A stretch of 58,677 nt of DNA from Anthoceros angustus (taxonomy: Eukaryota; Streptophyta; Anthocerotopsida; Anthocerotales; Anthocerotaceae), in the NCBI GenBank assembly GCA_010909165.1, contig VJWM01000329.1, positions 1 through 58,677 on the forward strand. Reading direction: 5' to 3'. The translations under genes and the position numbers were made by a program. Within the stretch, counting starts at the first letter, position 1; the number at the start of each line of letters is the position of its first letter. Shown piece by piece: positions 1 to 10,294 of the stretch. A model generated the notes under the pieces. That model had not been told where the DNA came from. It saw only the letters and a program-made list of their open reading frames with translations, and made no database searches.

Positions 1-540
1 TAGTCCCATCGATAGGGGCAGCTCAAGTCCCTTGGCCGAGAAAGGTGCTTGACTTGTTTTTCCTTGCCGCCAAGGAGTACCTCTCTCCGTCGGACGCCGT
101 CCACCGGGAGAAGAGGGTGTCGCAGAGTGTGGGCGGCATCACTGTCTGTACCACCGGTCCTTGTGGCCGGTGCTCAAGCAAACGTAAGAATCTTCACCGC
201 CTTGCTCGTCCTTGCCCTTGACGGCCACATTTGCCGTCTGGCGAGAGCCGGGCTTCTGAGGCTCCCCAGCTTTCTTCTTCCCAGATTCGCCCAAAAGGGC
301 CGGGAGTGCCGTGCCATAGCTGCCCATCCGGCGAGGTGCAGAAGAGGTCGAAGCACCCTTGGAGGTGTTGGCTTGCTTCCCTTGCGCCTTCCCGGGCTGA
401 AAACGGGCAGCGAGCGCCTTATCAGCCTTGGGCTTGGACCCTCGAGGTAAGGCGGCTCGTGTTGATAGAGCGCTCGATAATCTCTCCACCGTAAGAGAAG
501 AGGTGGAGCCGGTGACACCTTGTTGACATCAAAGACGATC
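1..540 (-). pseudogene. Ty1/copia gag fragment
   Basis: The minus strand encodes a basic, glutamine- and alanine-rich stretch (containing KAQGKQANTSKG and KKKAGEP) that matches the gag C-terminal half of the copia element at 31337-31900, with the same flanking DNA. Gag would form the virus-like particle. There is no continuous frame: homologous pieces fall in two overlapping minus frames, so 1-2 bp indels have broken it. It is cut at the window edge, and its left neighbour is unknown. The next block to the right, a copia linker satellite, belongs to a different part of the polyprotein, so this is a rearranged fragment and not the start of a full element. Confidence 0.75.
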
Positions 541-639
541 GGGTGACAAGATGCCGGGTAGGAGGGTGGTGTTCATCAATTGGCAGCAGCGTCTGTCGGC
601 CATGGTCGAGGCCGAGAGTCGCCAAATGTCTCGTAGAAT

Positions 640-895
640 CGCTGGAATCTTGAGGTATCGTAAACATGATCTCAACCTCAACCAAAACATCAAGGTCGCA
701 AAAGATCAAAAACATGATCTCAACCTCAACCGAAACATCAAGGTCAAGAAGATCAAACATGATCTCAACCTCAACCAAAACATCAAGGTCAAGATCGTAA
801 ACATGATCTCAACCTCAACCAAAACATCAAGGTCAAGATCGTAAACATGATCTCAACCTCAACCGAAACATCAAGGTCAAGAGATCGAAACATGA
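640..895. repeat. Minisatellite 1 within copia linker (about 40-bp unit)
   Basis: Six direct units carry the core CATGATCTCAACCTCAACC followed by an AACATCAAGGTC segment. Read on the minus strand, each unit encodes a variant of LDVSVEVEIMF, so the array expands a peptide of the copia polyprotein between the integrase C-terminus and the RT. Unit length varies by 1-6 bp, which shifts the frame between units. A second array of the same unit lies at 5850-6250. Confidence 0.85.
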
Positions 896-1250
896 TCTTC
901 TCGAGTCGGATCTCAAGATTGTAATGACTATTCACCATCTCCCGAGTCATGTGCATCAAGAAGAGGAACCTCACCCTCATCAACACATGGTTCCCGAGAT
1001 TGTGGGACCACATCATCCGCATCAAAAAATCGCCTTGAGAAGGAACCTCCGTCCGACTAATCGGATACTCATAAGGTACCCGAGGTTGTTGAATGTCACC
1101 GTCGGGAAGAGCTCGATGAAGATGATCTAGCATGTGGATAATACAAATTCGATATGAGTATCGACCTGCTTTGTCGGGCCTGAAGCATGCACTTATAGAC
1201 AAGGTAATCTTCAAAGTGACCGGGTCAAACAGAAGCCTTAGACTCTTCGT
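896..1250 (-). pseudogene. Copia integrase C-terminus and linker fragment
   Basis: On the minus strand, FDPVTLKITLS resembles the end of the copia integrase module (the family pattern is FxGYxxxSKAYRLYDP). The segment continues toward the linker with PYEYPISRTEVPS. The same DNA recurs at 6250-6600. Upstream, at higher coordinates, lie tandem copies of the preceding integrase codons. The piece is non-functional: it has no catalytic D-D-E residues and is interrupted by frameshifts. Confidence 0.65.
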
Positions 1251-1253
1251 AAT

Positions 1254-1578
1254 AGTCTAGAAAAATTAATGGTGACTTGTCATCTAACTTCTGCGCTTTT
1301 CGTACATAGGCAAACGGTGACCAAGACTCGAGGTGTAAAATCCACAAGGAGACTAGAACCTTCAGCTACAATCCATGAAGAGTAGTCTAGAAAAATTAAT
1401 GGTGACTTGTCATCTAACTTCTGCTTTGGCTTCGGTACATAGGCAAACGTGTGACCAAGACTCGAGGTGTAAAATCCACAAGGAGACTAGAACCTTGACA
1501 ATACGAGGTGTCAAATCCTCAGAGAGAGGTAAAATCCACAAGGAGACTAGAACCTTCAGCTACAATCCAACCCAAAAG
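1254..1578. repeat. About 130-bp tandem duplication of integrase C-terminal codons
   Basis: Two direct copies start TCTAGAAAAATTAATGG and end GAACCTTCAGCTACAATCCA. Translated on the minus strand they give AYVQAKRKKLDDKS and PLIFLDYS, the copia integrase signature preceding FDPVT. An equivalent doublet lies at 6600-6860, so this internal duplication predates the larger duplication of the block. A third partial copy of the core is visible near 1525-1570. Confidence 0.8.
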
Positions 1579-1579
1579 G

Positions 1580-1850
1580 AAAACAAAGAAACAAAATTGA
1601 TTGAGTCTTAGACTCAAGCAAAGATTCAAGTGTCCGCTTAGTTTAAAACCTAATTGATTGGAGTCTTAGACTCAAGCGCATTCAAGTGTCTCGCTTAGTT
1701 TAAAATGTAATTGAAAATTGATTGGAGTCTTAGACTCAAGCGCATTCAAGTGTCTCGCTTAGTTTAAAACCTAATTGATTGAGTCTTAGACTCAAGCATT
1801 CAAGTGTCCGCTTAGTTTAAAACAAAATTGATTGCTCACGCTAGCAAATG
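1580..1850. repeat. Minisatellite 2, about 57-bp unit, array 1
   Basis: Four to five direct units carry GAGTCTTAGACTCAAGC and a CTTAGTTTAAAAC segment. The core TTGAGTCTAAGACT is itself partly palindromic (AGTCTTAGACT). Units differ by small gains or losses around GCGGC and GTCTGCTT, a pattern shared by arrays 2 and 3. No coding sense was recognised. Confidence 0.85.
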
Positions 1851-1884
1851 AAAGCTTTTTTGGTTTATGGAAACCCTTCTAAAG

Positions 1885-2160
1885 TTATGCCGATGGTGGG
1901 GCACTGTGGTGCGAGGTTGTATTTAGAGGCAAAAGAAAGCTCATGGTGGGGCACTGTGCGAGGTTGGCGTATTTAGACGCAAAAGAAAGCTCAGGGTGGT
2001 GGGGCACCGGTGCGAGGCTCGCAGATTTAGAGGCAAAAGAAAGCTCATTGAGTGGTGGGGCACCAGGGGTGCAAGGTTGGCGGTATTTAAAGGCAAAAGA
2101 AAGCTCACTGGGGTGGTGGGGCACCGTGGTGCAAGGTTGGCGTATTTAGATCTTTCTTTG
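1885..2160. repeat. Minisatellite 3, 50-60-bp unit, array 1
   Basis: Five direct units carry GGTGGTGGGGCACC, a GCGAGGTTGGCGTATTTA segment and GGCAAAAGAAAGCTC. On the minus strand a unit encodes a peptide like ELSFASKYANLAP. The array is followed by a conserved unique tail (TCTTTCTTTGGGTTTATAG) that also ends arrays 2 and 3. Confidence 0.85.
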
Positions 2161-2345
2161 GGTTTATAGAAACCCTTTAAAGTTTACTGGGGTGGTGAGA
2201 CCTTGAAGATCCGAGCAATTTTGTGTGTTTCCTTCGTGGTGACAAGGCGTGATTTACAAACTCCTCACCGAGCAAAATGGGTTGGCCACAGATTGACGAT
2301 TAGGGATCCTCAGCCGGGATCTTGTCATTTTGAAGAGAGATTGGA
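2161..2345 (-). pseudogene. Copia RT-region remnant 1
   Basis: This tail after minisatellite 3 (GTTTACTGGGGTGGTGAGACC, then GGGTTGGCCAC and GATCTTGTCATTTTGAAGA) is shared with 5205-5400 and 9615-9810. There it runs straight into sequence encoding copia RT on the minus strand. Here the RT-coding part has been cut off, and A-rich repeats follow. No motif remains, so the assignment rests on the homologous copies. Confidence 0.5.
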
Positions 2346-3720
2346 GCCTTAAGCTACAACCCAAAAATAAAAATAACAAAGAAACCAACCCAAAAATAAA
2401 AATAACAAAGAAACCAACCCAAAAATAAAAATAACAAAGATAACCTCCATTTCTAGCAATCAAGAAACCCTCACAAAACTCAAGAGCGATTGGAGCCTTA
2501 AGCTACAACCCAATCAAGAAACCCTCACAAAACTCAAGAGCGATTGAGCCTTAAGCTACAACCCAACCCAAAAATAAAAATAACAAAGATGACCTCCAAA
2601 AAGAATAACCTCCACAAATAACACCTCCAAAAAAAAGAATAACCTCCAAAAAGAATAACCTCCAAAAAAAAGAATAACCTCCACAAATAACACCTCAAAA
2701 AAAAGAATAACCTCCACAAATAACAAAGATGACCTCCAAAAAAAAAAGAATAACCTCCAAAAAAAAAAAAAAAGAATAACCTCCAAAAAAAAGAATAACC
2801 TCCAAAAAAAAGAATAACCTCCATTTCTAGCAATCAAAAACCCTCACAAAACTCAAGAGCGATTGGAGCCTTTACAACCCAACCCAAAAATAAAAATAAC
2901 ATCCATTTCTAGCAATCAAAAACCCTCACAAAACTCAAGAGCGATTGAGCCTTAAGCAAACCAACCCAAAAATAAAAATAACAAAGATAACCTCCATTTC
3001 TAGCAATCAAAAACCCTCACAAAACTCAAGAGCGATTGAGCCTTAAGCTACAACCCAACCCAAAAATAAAAATAACAAAGATGACCCAAAAAAAAAGAAT
3101 AACCTCCATTTCTAGCAATCAAAAACCCTCACAAAATTAAGAGCGATTGGAGCCTTAAGCTACAACCCAACCCAAAAATAAAGAATATCTTTGCCAACCC
3201 AAAAATAAAAATAACAAAGATGACCCCAAAAAAAAGAATAACCTCCATTTCTAGCAATCAAAAACCCTCACAAAACTCAAGAGCGATTGAGCCTTAAGCT
3301 ACAACCCAACCCAAAAATAAAACCATTTCTAGCAATCAAAAACCCTCACAAAATTAATAGCGATTGGAGCCTTAAGCTACAACCCAACCCAAAAATAAAA
3401 ATAACAAAGATAATCTACAAAAAAAAGAAGCTAGAAACAAAACAACCATAAAGCCCTCACAAAATTGGAATCTAGCAGTAAATGTTCCCAAATCCATAGG
3501 AAAGCTCCAAATTAACCGCTTTAAAGCTCATGGCAACGAACCCAAAAATAAAGAATAACAAAGATAACCTCCAAAAAAAAGAAGCTAGAAACAAAGAAAC
3601 AAAGATAACCTCCAAAAAAAAGAAGCTAGAAACAAAACAACCATAAAGCCCTCACAAAATTGGAATCTAGCAGTAATTGTCCCCAAATCCATAGGAAAGC
3701 TCCTTTAACCACGATTTAAA
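2345..3720. repeat. A-rich satellite array 1 (about 95-bp unit)
   Basis: Many imperfect direct units contain CCCAAAAATAAAAATAAC, CCTCCATTTCTAGCAATC, AAACCCTCACAAAACTC and GCGATTGGAGCCTTAAGC. Short AATAACCTCCAAAAAAAAG units are amplified at 2580-2830, giving strong strand asymmetry (A-rich plus, T-rich minus). Variant units at 3420-3720 carry GAAGCTAGAAACAAAACAACC. Long minus-strand open frames rich in Phe and Leu over this array are composition artefacts. The recurring CCTTAAGC precedes the polypurine-like AAGGGAGGG that starts the next feature. Confidence 0.9.
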
Positions 3721-3758
3721 GCTCATGGCGAATTCATAGTCCGCAGCTTAAGGGAGGG

Positions 3759-4590
3759 TGTCAAAGTACCGTGTCAAAAGTCACAGATCCCTGGATATCT
3801 TCAAATACAAATCTTGGTCCAAGCTGGTTTTTTCAAGTCCTTCGAGGTCGAGCAAGTTAGTCCTTCCGAGGGGTCCAAGGATCTGTAATTTTGCGACCAT
3901 GGTACTTTGGTGGCGCTGCCTCAAGCTTCGCCTATGAATGCCATCCGCATGAGCTTTATTAAAAGCTTCAATGCGTGAGAGCAGAGCCTTCCTTAGTAGA
4001 TGCCTCCGAGGCTTTGGCTCAAGAATGCGATTTCCTAGAGTACCTTAGTAGATGAGAGAGGCTTTGGCTCAAGAATGCGATTTCCTAGAGTACCTTAGTA
4101 GATGAGACTTGAGCTTTGGCTCAAGAATGCGATTTCCGATAGGTTGTTTCAACAATAAACCAAATCCAGCCTCTTCTTGTTGGATGCCCCGAGCACCATA
4201 GCTCCTACGACGTCGTCCTAGGGATTCACGCCTGGATTTCATAGTGTAGCTTCATCCTTTGAGAGTACGACACATCTTTCCGAGCAAGCTTTCCCATAAA
4301 ACCATGGAGATCCCTACATATATAGTGCCCAAGTCGACTGTGGTCCCAAAACGCCAACCTCCCCACCACCCCTCAAGACCACTTCTTGCCATGGCGATAA
4401 CCATAGAGCTTCCTCCATAAGGATAGGCCTCAACCAAAGTTGGGGCCCCTAGAACGCCAACCTCGCACCGGTGCCCCACCACCCCCAGCGTAAACTTTTA
4501 CTCCACTTTCATTTCGGCCGCCAACCTCGCACTCATGGGGTATCTATTTTCTTTTTGGGAGGTTATTTTTGTTATTATTTTTCCTTTTGG
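3759..4590 (+). repeat. Candidate LTR, copy 1
   Basis: A polypurine-like run GCTTAAGGGAGGG ends immediately before TGTCAAAGTACC, the usual junction between a polypurine tract and a plant LTR starting TG. Some 550 bp downstream is CCTACATATATAGTGCCC, a plausible TATA box. Three about 50-bp repeats containing GGCTTTGGCTCAAGAATGCG lie at 3990-4140. The same sequence with the same junction is at 8158. I could not fix the 3' end, and no plus-strand copia or gypsy domain precedes it, so this could be a solo or non-autonomous LTR. Confidence 0.5.
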
Positions 4591-4895
4591 GTTCTGATTG
4601 TAAGTCTTAGACTCAAGCGGCATTCAAGTGTTTGCTTGGTTTAAAACAAAATTGATTGAGTCTTAGACTCAAGCAGCATTCAAGTGTCTGCTTAGTTTAA
4701 AACCTAATTGATTGGAGTCTTAGACTCAAGCGGCATTCAAGTGTCTGCTTAGTTTAAAACAGAATTGAAAATTGATTGGAGTCTTAGACTCAAGCAGCAT
4801 TCAAGTGTCTGCTTAGTTTAAAACCTAATTGATTGGAGTCTTAGACTCAAGCGGCATTCAAGTGTCTGCTTAGTTTAAAACAGAATTGATTGCTC
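4590..4895. repeat. Minisatellite 2, array 2
   Basis: Five units of the TTAGACTCAAGC repeat of 1580-1850, here more regular: most read CAAGCGGCATTCAAGTGTC then TGCTTAGTTTAAAAC. This array is the least indel-ridden of the three and is the best reference for the unit. Confidence 0.88.
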
Positions 4896-4939
4896 ACGCT
4901 AGCAAATGAAAGCTTTCTTTTTGGTTTATGGAAACCCTT

Positions 4940-5205
4940 CTAAAGTTATCTTGGGATGGTCAGTGCGAGGTTGGCGTATTTAGAGGCAAAAGAAAGCTCG
5001 CCGTGGTGGGGCACCAGTGCGAGGTTGGCGGTATTTAGAGGCAAAAGAAAGCTCGGGTGGTGGGGCACCGGGGTGAGGCTCGCAGATTTAGAGGCAAAAG
5101 AAAGCTCGGGAGTGGTGGGGCACCAGGTGCAAGGTTGGCGGTATTTAAAGGCAAAAGAAAGCTCACTGGGGTGGTGGGGCACCAAAGCGAGGTTGGCGGT
5201 ATTTA
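4940..5205. repeat. Minisatellite 3, array 2
   Basis: Five units of the GGTGGGGCACC / AGGCAAAAGAAAGCTC repeat, ending in the conserved tail TCTTTCTTTGGGTTTATAG. The pair of minisatellites 2 and 3 together with this tail forms a cassette that is present three times in the first 10 kb. Confidence 0.88.
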
Positions 5206-5850
5206 GATCTTTCTTTGGGTTTATAGAAACCCTTTAAAGTTTACTGGGGTGGTGAGACCTTGAAGATCGAGCAATTTCTTGATTGTGTGTTTCCTTCTGG
5301 TGACAAGGCGTGATTTACAACCCCAATGAGCCGGGTTGGCCAATAGATTGCATTGGGGATCCACGTGGCGCAGCGGATCTTGTCATTTTGAAGATCAGAT
5401 CCGCCTTACCCATAGGTAATGCAATCACATCCTACTTCTCGTGTGAAGTTTGTGGAGATAGTCTTGTAGTTAGTTTCTCCCCATTGCCGAGGTGTAGCTA
5501 CGAGTGAGCACCATCAAGGTTAAACTTTTCATAATCTCCTTGATGTATTTTTCCGATGGAGAGTAATTGTGCCGGATCCTGCTTCGCAAAATCAATACCA
5601 AGGCAAAATTGAAGGTCTCCTTGATTAGTCATCTCAATCGACGGAGCATGTCCTTGACCCGAGCTAGCCGACGCCAATTTGCCATCGGCCATTCAGTGGC
5701 TTGGTACGAGGATCCGCCTAACATCCAAACATGTAAGTCTCGAAACATTAGCTTTCTCAATCACCGATATGGGGCTCAACCCATTCCTCACGTGATCGCC
5801 TTTCTCTTGTTGGGTATCGAGGAGGAGGAGCAACTCCACTTCAAAGAATG
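5206..5850 (-). pseudogene. Copia reverse transcriptase fragment, copy 1
   Basis: The minus strand encodes MTNQGDLQFCLGI, the copia RT signature (compare MKDIGELQFCLGIQILRN in the element at 29 kb), followed after a frameshift by IHQGDYEKFNLDGA. RT would copy element RNA into DNA. Upstream of it LLLLLDTQQEKGDHVRNGL is also shared with copy 2. The YVDD catalytic motif is not present in the fragment. It lies downstream of the linker satellite at 5850-6270 and the integrase end at 6250-6870, so 6870 to 5206 read on the minus strand is a collinear piece of a copia pol gene. Confidence 0.8.
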
Positions 5851-6270
5851 GGCTCAACCTCAACCGAAACATCAAGGTCAGATCGTAAACATGATCTTGA
5901 GTCGGATCTCAAGATTGTAATGACTATTCGCCTTTCTCTTGTTGGGTATCGAGGAGGAGGAGCAACTCCACAAATAACAAAGATGATCTCAACCTCAACC
6001 GAAACATCAAGGTCGCAGATCGTAAACATGATCTCAACCTCAACCAAACATCAAGGTCGATCGTAAACATGATCTCAACCTCAACCGAAACATCATCGCA
6101 GCGATCAAAACATGATCTCAACCTCAACCAAACATCAAGGTCAGCAGATCAAAAACATGATCTCAACCTCAACCAAACATCAAGGTCGCAGATCAAACAT
6201 GATCTCAACCTCAACCAAACATCAAGGTCAAGAAAGATCGGAAACATGATCTTGAGTCGGATCTCAAGAT
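5850..6270. repeat. Minisatellite 1, array 2
   Basis: Seven to eight units of CATGATCTCAACCTCAACC plus AACATCAAGGTC, with variable A/G-rich spacers of 4-12 bp. It sits exactly between integrase-C and RT coding sequence on the minus strand, supporting in-gene expansion of the copia linker. Confidence 0.88.
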
Positions 6271-6870
6271 TGTAATGACTATTCACCATCTCCGAGTCAT
6301 GTGCATCGAAGAAGAGAATACCTCACCCTCATCAACACATGGTTCCCGAGATTGTGGGACCACATCATCCGCACAAAATCGTCTTGAGAAGGAACCTCCG
6401 TCGGCTAATCGGATACTCATAAGGTACCGAGGTTGTTGAATGTCACCGTCTGGGAAGAGCTCGATGAAGATGATCTAGCACCGTGTGGATAATACAAATT
6501 ACATGAGTATCGGACCTTGGCGTTCCTGAAGCATGCACTTATAGACAAGGTAATCTTCAAAGTGACCTCAAAGGTTTGTAAGCCTTAGACTCTTGAATAG
6601 TCTAGAAAAATTAATGGTCGTGACTTGTCATCTAACTTCTTGCGTTTGGCTTGTACATAGGCAACGGTGACCAAGACTCGAGGTGTAAAATCCACAAGGA
6701 GACTAGAACCTTCAGCTACAATCCATGAAGAGTAGTCTAGAAAAATTAATGGTGACTTGTCATCTAACTTCTTGCGTTTGGCTTGTACATAGGCAAACTG
6801 GTGACCAAGACTGAGGTGTAAAATCCACAAGGAGACTAGAACCTTCAGCTACAATCCAACCCAAAAGGAA
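6250..6870 (-). pseudogene. Copia integrase C-terminus, copy 2, with tandem repeat
   Basis: The minus strand shows two tandem copies of VAYVQAKRKKLDDKS and LIFLDYS (6600-6730 and 6735-6860), then KITLSISACF and the linker. This is the C-terminal part of copia integrase, which inserts the cDNA. The catalytic core is absent. It is collinear with the RT piece at 5206-5850, and more complete than the copy at 896-1578. It is broken by stops and frameshifts. Confidence 0.78.
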
Positions 6871-8150
6871 AACAAAGAAACAAAATGACCTCCAAAAAGA
6901 AGCTAGAAACAAAGCAATCAAAAACCCTCACAAAATTCAAGAGCGATTGGAGCTACAACCCAACCCAAAAATAAAAATAACAAAGAAACCCAACCCAAAA
7001 ATAAAAAAATAACAAAGATAACCTCCATTTCTAGCAATCAAGAAACCCTCACAAAACTCTAAAGAGCGATTGGAGCCTTAAGCTACAACCCAATCAAGAA
7101 ATCCTCACAAAACTCTAAAGAGCGATTGGAGCCTTAAGCTACAACCCAACCGAAAAATAACAAATAACAAAGATGACCTCCCAAAAAAAAAGAATAACCT
7201 CCACAAATAACACCTCCAAAAAAAAAGAATAACCTCCACTTCTAGCAATCAAAACCTCACAAAACAACCATAAAGCCCTCACAAAACTCTAAAGAGCGAT
7301 TGGAGCCTTAAGCTACAACCCAACCCAAAAATAAAAATAACATCCATTTCTAGCAATCAAAAACCTCACAAAACTCAAGAGCGATTGAGCCTTAAGCTAC
7401 AACCCAACCCAAAAATAAAAATAACAAAGATAACCTCCATTTCTAGCAATCAAAAACCTCACAAAATCAAGAGCGATTGAGCCTTAAGCTACAACCCAAC
7501 CCAAAAATAAAAATAACAAAGATGACCCCAAAACAAAAAGAATAACCTCCATTTCTAGCAATCAAAAAACCCTCACAAAATTCCGAAGAGCGATTGGAGC
7601 CTTAAGCTACAACCCAACCCAAAAATAAAGAATATCTTTGCCAACCCAAAAATAAAAAATAACAAAGATGACCCCAAAAAAAAAGAATAACCTCCATTTC
7701 TAGCAATCAAAAAACCCTCACAAAATTCTGAATAGATTGGAGCCTTAAGCTACAACCCAACCCAAAAATAAAAAAATAACAAAGATAATCTACAAAAAAA
7801 AGAAGCTAGAAACAAAACAACCATAAAGCCCTCACAAAATTGGAATCTAGCGGTAAATGTTCCCAAATCCATAGGAAAGCTCTCTTAACTGCAAACTTAA
7901 AGCTCATGGACGAAACCCAAAAATAAAGAATAACAAAGATAACCTCCAAAAAAAGAAGCTAGACATAAAACAACCATAAAGCCCTCACAAAATTGGAATC
8001 TAGCGGTAAATTGTCCCCAAATCCATAGTCCGTGACTCAGCCAACATTAAAAGCTCATCAACAATTCATAGTCCGGAATCTAGCGGTAAATTGTCCCCAA
8101 ATCCATAGTCTGACACAATAAAGCTCGGCAACAATTCATAGTCCGCTTAA
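6870..8150. repeat. A-rich satellite array 2
   Basis: Same about 95-bp units as 2345-3720 (CCCAAAAATAAAAATAAC, CCATTTCTAGCAATC, GCGATTGGAGCCTTAAGC), ending in the same GAAGCTAGAAAC variants and the same junction to the candidate LTR. It lacks the amplified AATAACCTCC subarray of copy 1, so that expansion came after the duplication or was lost here. Confidence 0.9.
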
Positions 8151-8157
8151 GGGAGGG

Positions 8158-9010
8158 TGTCAGCACCGTGGTCACAAAGTCACAGATCCCTGGATATCTT
8201 CAAATACAAATCTTGGTCCAAGTGGCTTTTCAAGTCCTTCGAGGTCGAGCAAGTTAGTCCTTCCGAGGGGTCCAAGGATCAGTAACTTTGCGACCATGGT
8301 ACTTTGGTGGCGCCTGCCTCAAGCTTCGCCTATGAATTGCCATCCGCATGAGCTTTATTAAAAGCTTCAATGCGTTGTCGAGAGCCTTTATGCCTCGAGG
8401 AGTGCCTTGTACTCTACCTTAGTAGATGAGACCTGAGGCTTTGGCTCTGCAAGAATGCGATTTCCTAGAGTACCTTAGTAGATGAGACCGAGGCTTTGGC
8501 TCAAGAATGCGATTTCCTAGAGTACCTTAGTAGATGAGACTGTTGAGCTTTGGCTCAAGAATGCGATTTCCCGATAGGTTGTTTCAACAATAAACCAAAT
8601 CCAGCCTCTTCTTGTTGGATGCCCCGAGCACCATAGCTCCTACCTCATTCCTAGGGATTCACCTGGATTTCATAGTGTAGCTTCATCCTTTGAGAGTACG
8701 ACACATCTTCCAGCAAGCTTTCCCCATAAAACCATGGAGATCCCCTACATATATATAGTGCCCAAGTCGATCGTGGTCCCCAAACGCCAACCTCCCCACC
8801 ACCCTCGACTACCTCACTTCTTGCTCATGATAACCATAGAGCTTCCTCCATAAGGATAGGCCTCAACTAAAGTTGGGGCCCCCTAGAACGCCAACCTCGC
8901 ACCGTGCCCCACCACCCCAACAAAACTTTTACTCCACTTTCATTTCGGTCGCCAACCTCGCACTCATGGGGTATCTATTTTCTTTTTGGGAGGTTATTTT
9001 GTTATTATTT
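8158..9010 (+). repeat. Candidate LTR, copy 2
   Basis: Begins GCTTAAGGGAGGG/TGTCAGCACC, as at 3759, and contains the TATA-like CCTACATATATATAGTGCCC near 8745 and the about 50-bp AAGAATGCGATTTCC repeats at 8440-8575. It matches copy 1 throughout, with scattered indels. Start-to-start distance is 4399 bp, which gives the period of the large duplication. Confidence 0.5.
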
Positions 9011-9300
9011 TTTCGATTGTAAGTCTTAGACTCAAGCAAGATTCAAGTGTTTGCTTGGTTTAAAACAAAATTGATTGGAGTCTTAGACTCAAGATTCAAG
9101 TGTCCGCTTAGTTTAAAACCTAATTGATTGGAGTCTTAGACTCAAGCGGCATTCAAGTGTCTCGCTTAGTTTAAAACAAAATTGATTGGAGTCTTAGACT
9201 CAAGCAGATTCAAGTGTCCGCTTAGTTTAAAACCTAATTGATTGGAGTCTTAGACTGCGGCATTCAAGTGTCTTAGTTTAAAACAATTGATTGCTCACGC
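9010..9300. repeat. Minisatellite 2, array 3
   Basis: Five units of the TTAGACTCAAG repeat, with more small deletions than array 2 (for example CAAGATTCAAGTGTCC against CAAGCGGCATTCAAGTGTCT). Confidence 0.85.
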
Positions 9301-9344
9301 TAGCAAATGAAAGCTTTTGGTTTATGGAAACCCTTCTAAAGTTA

Positions 9345-9615
9345 AGGCTGATGGTGGGGCACTGTGGTGCGAGGTTGGCGGTATTTAGAGGCAAAAGAAA
9401 GCTCGCTCGTGGTGGTGGGGCACCAGGTGCGAGGTTGGCGTATTTAGACGCAAAAGAAAGCTAGGGGTGGTGGGGCACCAGGTGCGAGGCTCGCAGATTT
9501 AGAGGCAAAAGAAAGCTCACTGAGTGGTGGGGCACCAGGTGCGAGGTTGGCGTATTTAAAGGCAAAAGAAAGCTCATTGGGTGGTGGGGCACCAGGTGCG
9601 AGGTTGGCGTATTTA
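9345..9615. repeat. Minisatellite 3, array 3
   Basis: Five units of GGTGGGGCACC / GCGAGGTTGGCG / GGCAAAAGAAAGCTC, then the shared tail and copia RT remnant. Confidence 0.88.
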
Positions 9616-10290
9616 GATCTTTCTTTGGGTTTATAGAAACCCTTTAAAGTTTACTGGGGTGGTGAGACCTTGAAGATCCGAGCAATTTTGATTGTGTTTC
9701 CTTCGTGGTGACAAGGCGTGATTTACAAACTCAAGAGCGAAAATGGGTTGGCCACGAGATTGATGCATTGGGGATCCCCGTGGCGCAATGGATCTTGTCA
9801 TTTTGAAGATCCATCCGCCTTACCCATAGGTAATGCAATCACATCCTACTTCTCGTGTGAAGTTTGTGGAGATAGTGTCAGAAGGTTTCTCCCCATTCGA
9901 GGTGTAGCTACGAGTGAGCACCATCAAGGTTAAACTTTTCATAATCTCCTTGATGTATTTTTTCCGATGGAGAGTAATTGTGCCCGCATCCCTGTTTCGC
10001 AAAATCTGAATACCAAGGCAAAATTGAAGGTCTCCTTGATTAGTCATCTCGAGTTCCTGACGGAGCATGTCCTTGACCCGAGCTAGCTGACCCGCCAGTG
10101 CTTGCCATCACGGCCATTCAGGGCTTCAGAACGACGGTGGATCTGGCCTAACATCCGAAACATGTAAGTCTGAAACATTAGCAGCCTGTCTTCAGAAGTC
10201 AACTGCCTGATATGGGGGCTCAACCCATTCCTCACGTGATCGCCTTTCTCTTGTTGGGTATCGAGGAGGAGGAGCAACTTCCACTTCCTT
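9616..10290 (-). pseudogene. Copia reverse transcriptase fragment, copy 2
   Basis: Minus-strand coding is better preserved than in copy 1: LEMTNQGDLQFCLGIQILRN is followed in frame by TITLHRKKYIKEIMKSL, the copia RT stretch after the YVDD motif, over about 80 residues. The block also carries the shared LLLLLDTQQEKGDHVRNGL segment at its 5' side (10200-10275). YVDD itself and the RNase H that should follow are not in order: the RNase H pieces lie on the wrong side, at higher coordinates, so a rearrangement separates the two. Confidence 0.82.
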
Positions 10291-10294
10291 CAAG

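Larger units (their letters stand above)
650..10290. repeat. Higher-order tandem duplication, about 4.4-kb unit
   Basis: The series minisatellite 1, integrase-C doublet, A-rich array, candidate LTR, minisatellite 2, minisatellite 3, RT fragment occurs twice in the same orientation, about 650-5850 and 5850-10290. Homologous landmarks are 4.40-4.43 kb apart (3759/8158, 4590/9010, 5300/9710). The first unit has an extra cassette of minisatellites 2 and 3 plus tail inserted at 1580-2345, between the integrase doublet and the A-rich array, making it about 0.75 kb longer. Confidence 0.8.

Noticed and set aside
1580-2160. Possible CRISPR-like array
   Set aside because: Units are contiguous direct repeats with no unique spacers, in a eukaryotic retroelement context.
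2534-2837. Phe/Leu-rich minus frames resembling membrane proteins
   Set aside because: They lie entirely in the A-rich satellite; the hydrophobicity comes from T-rich codons.
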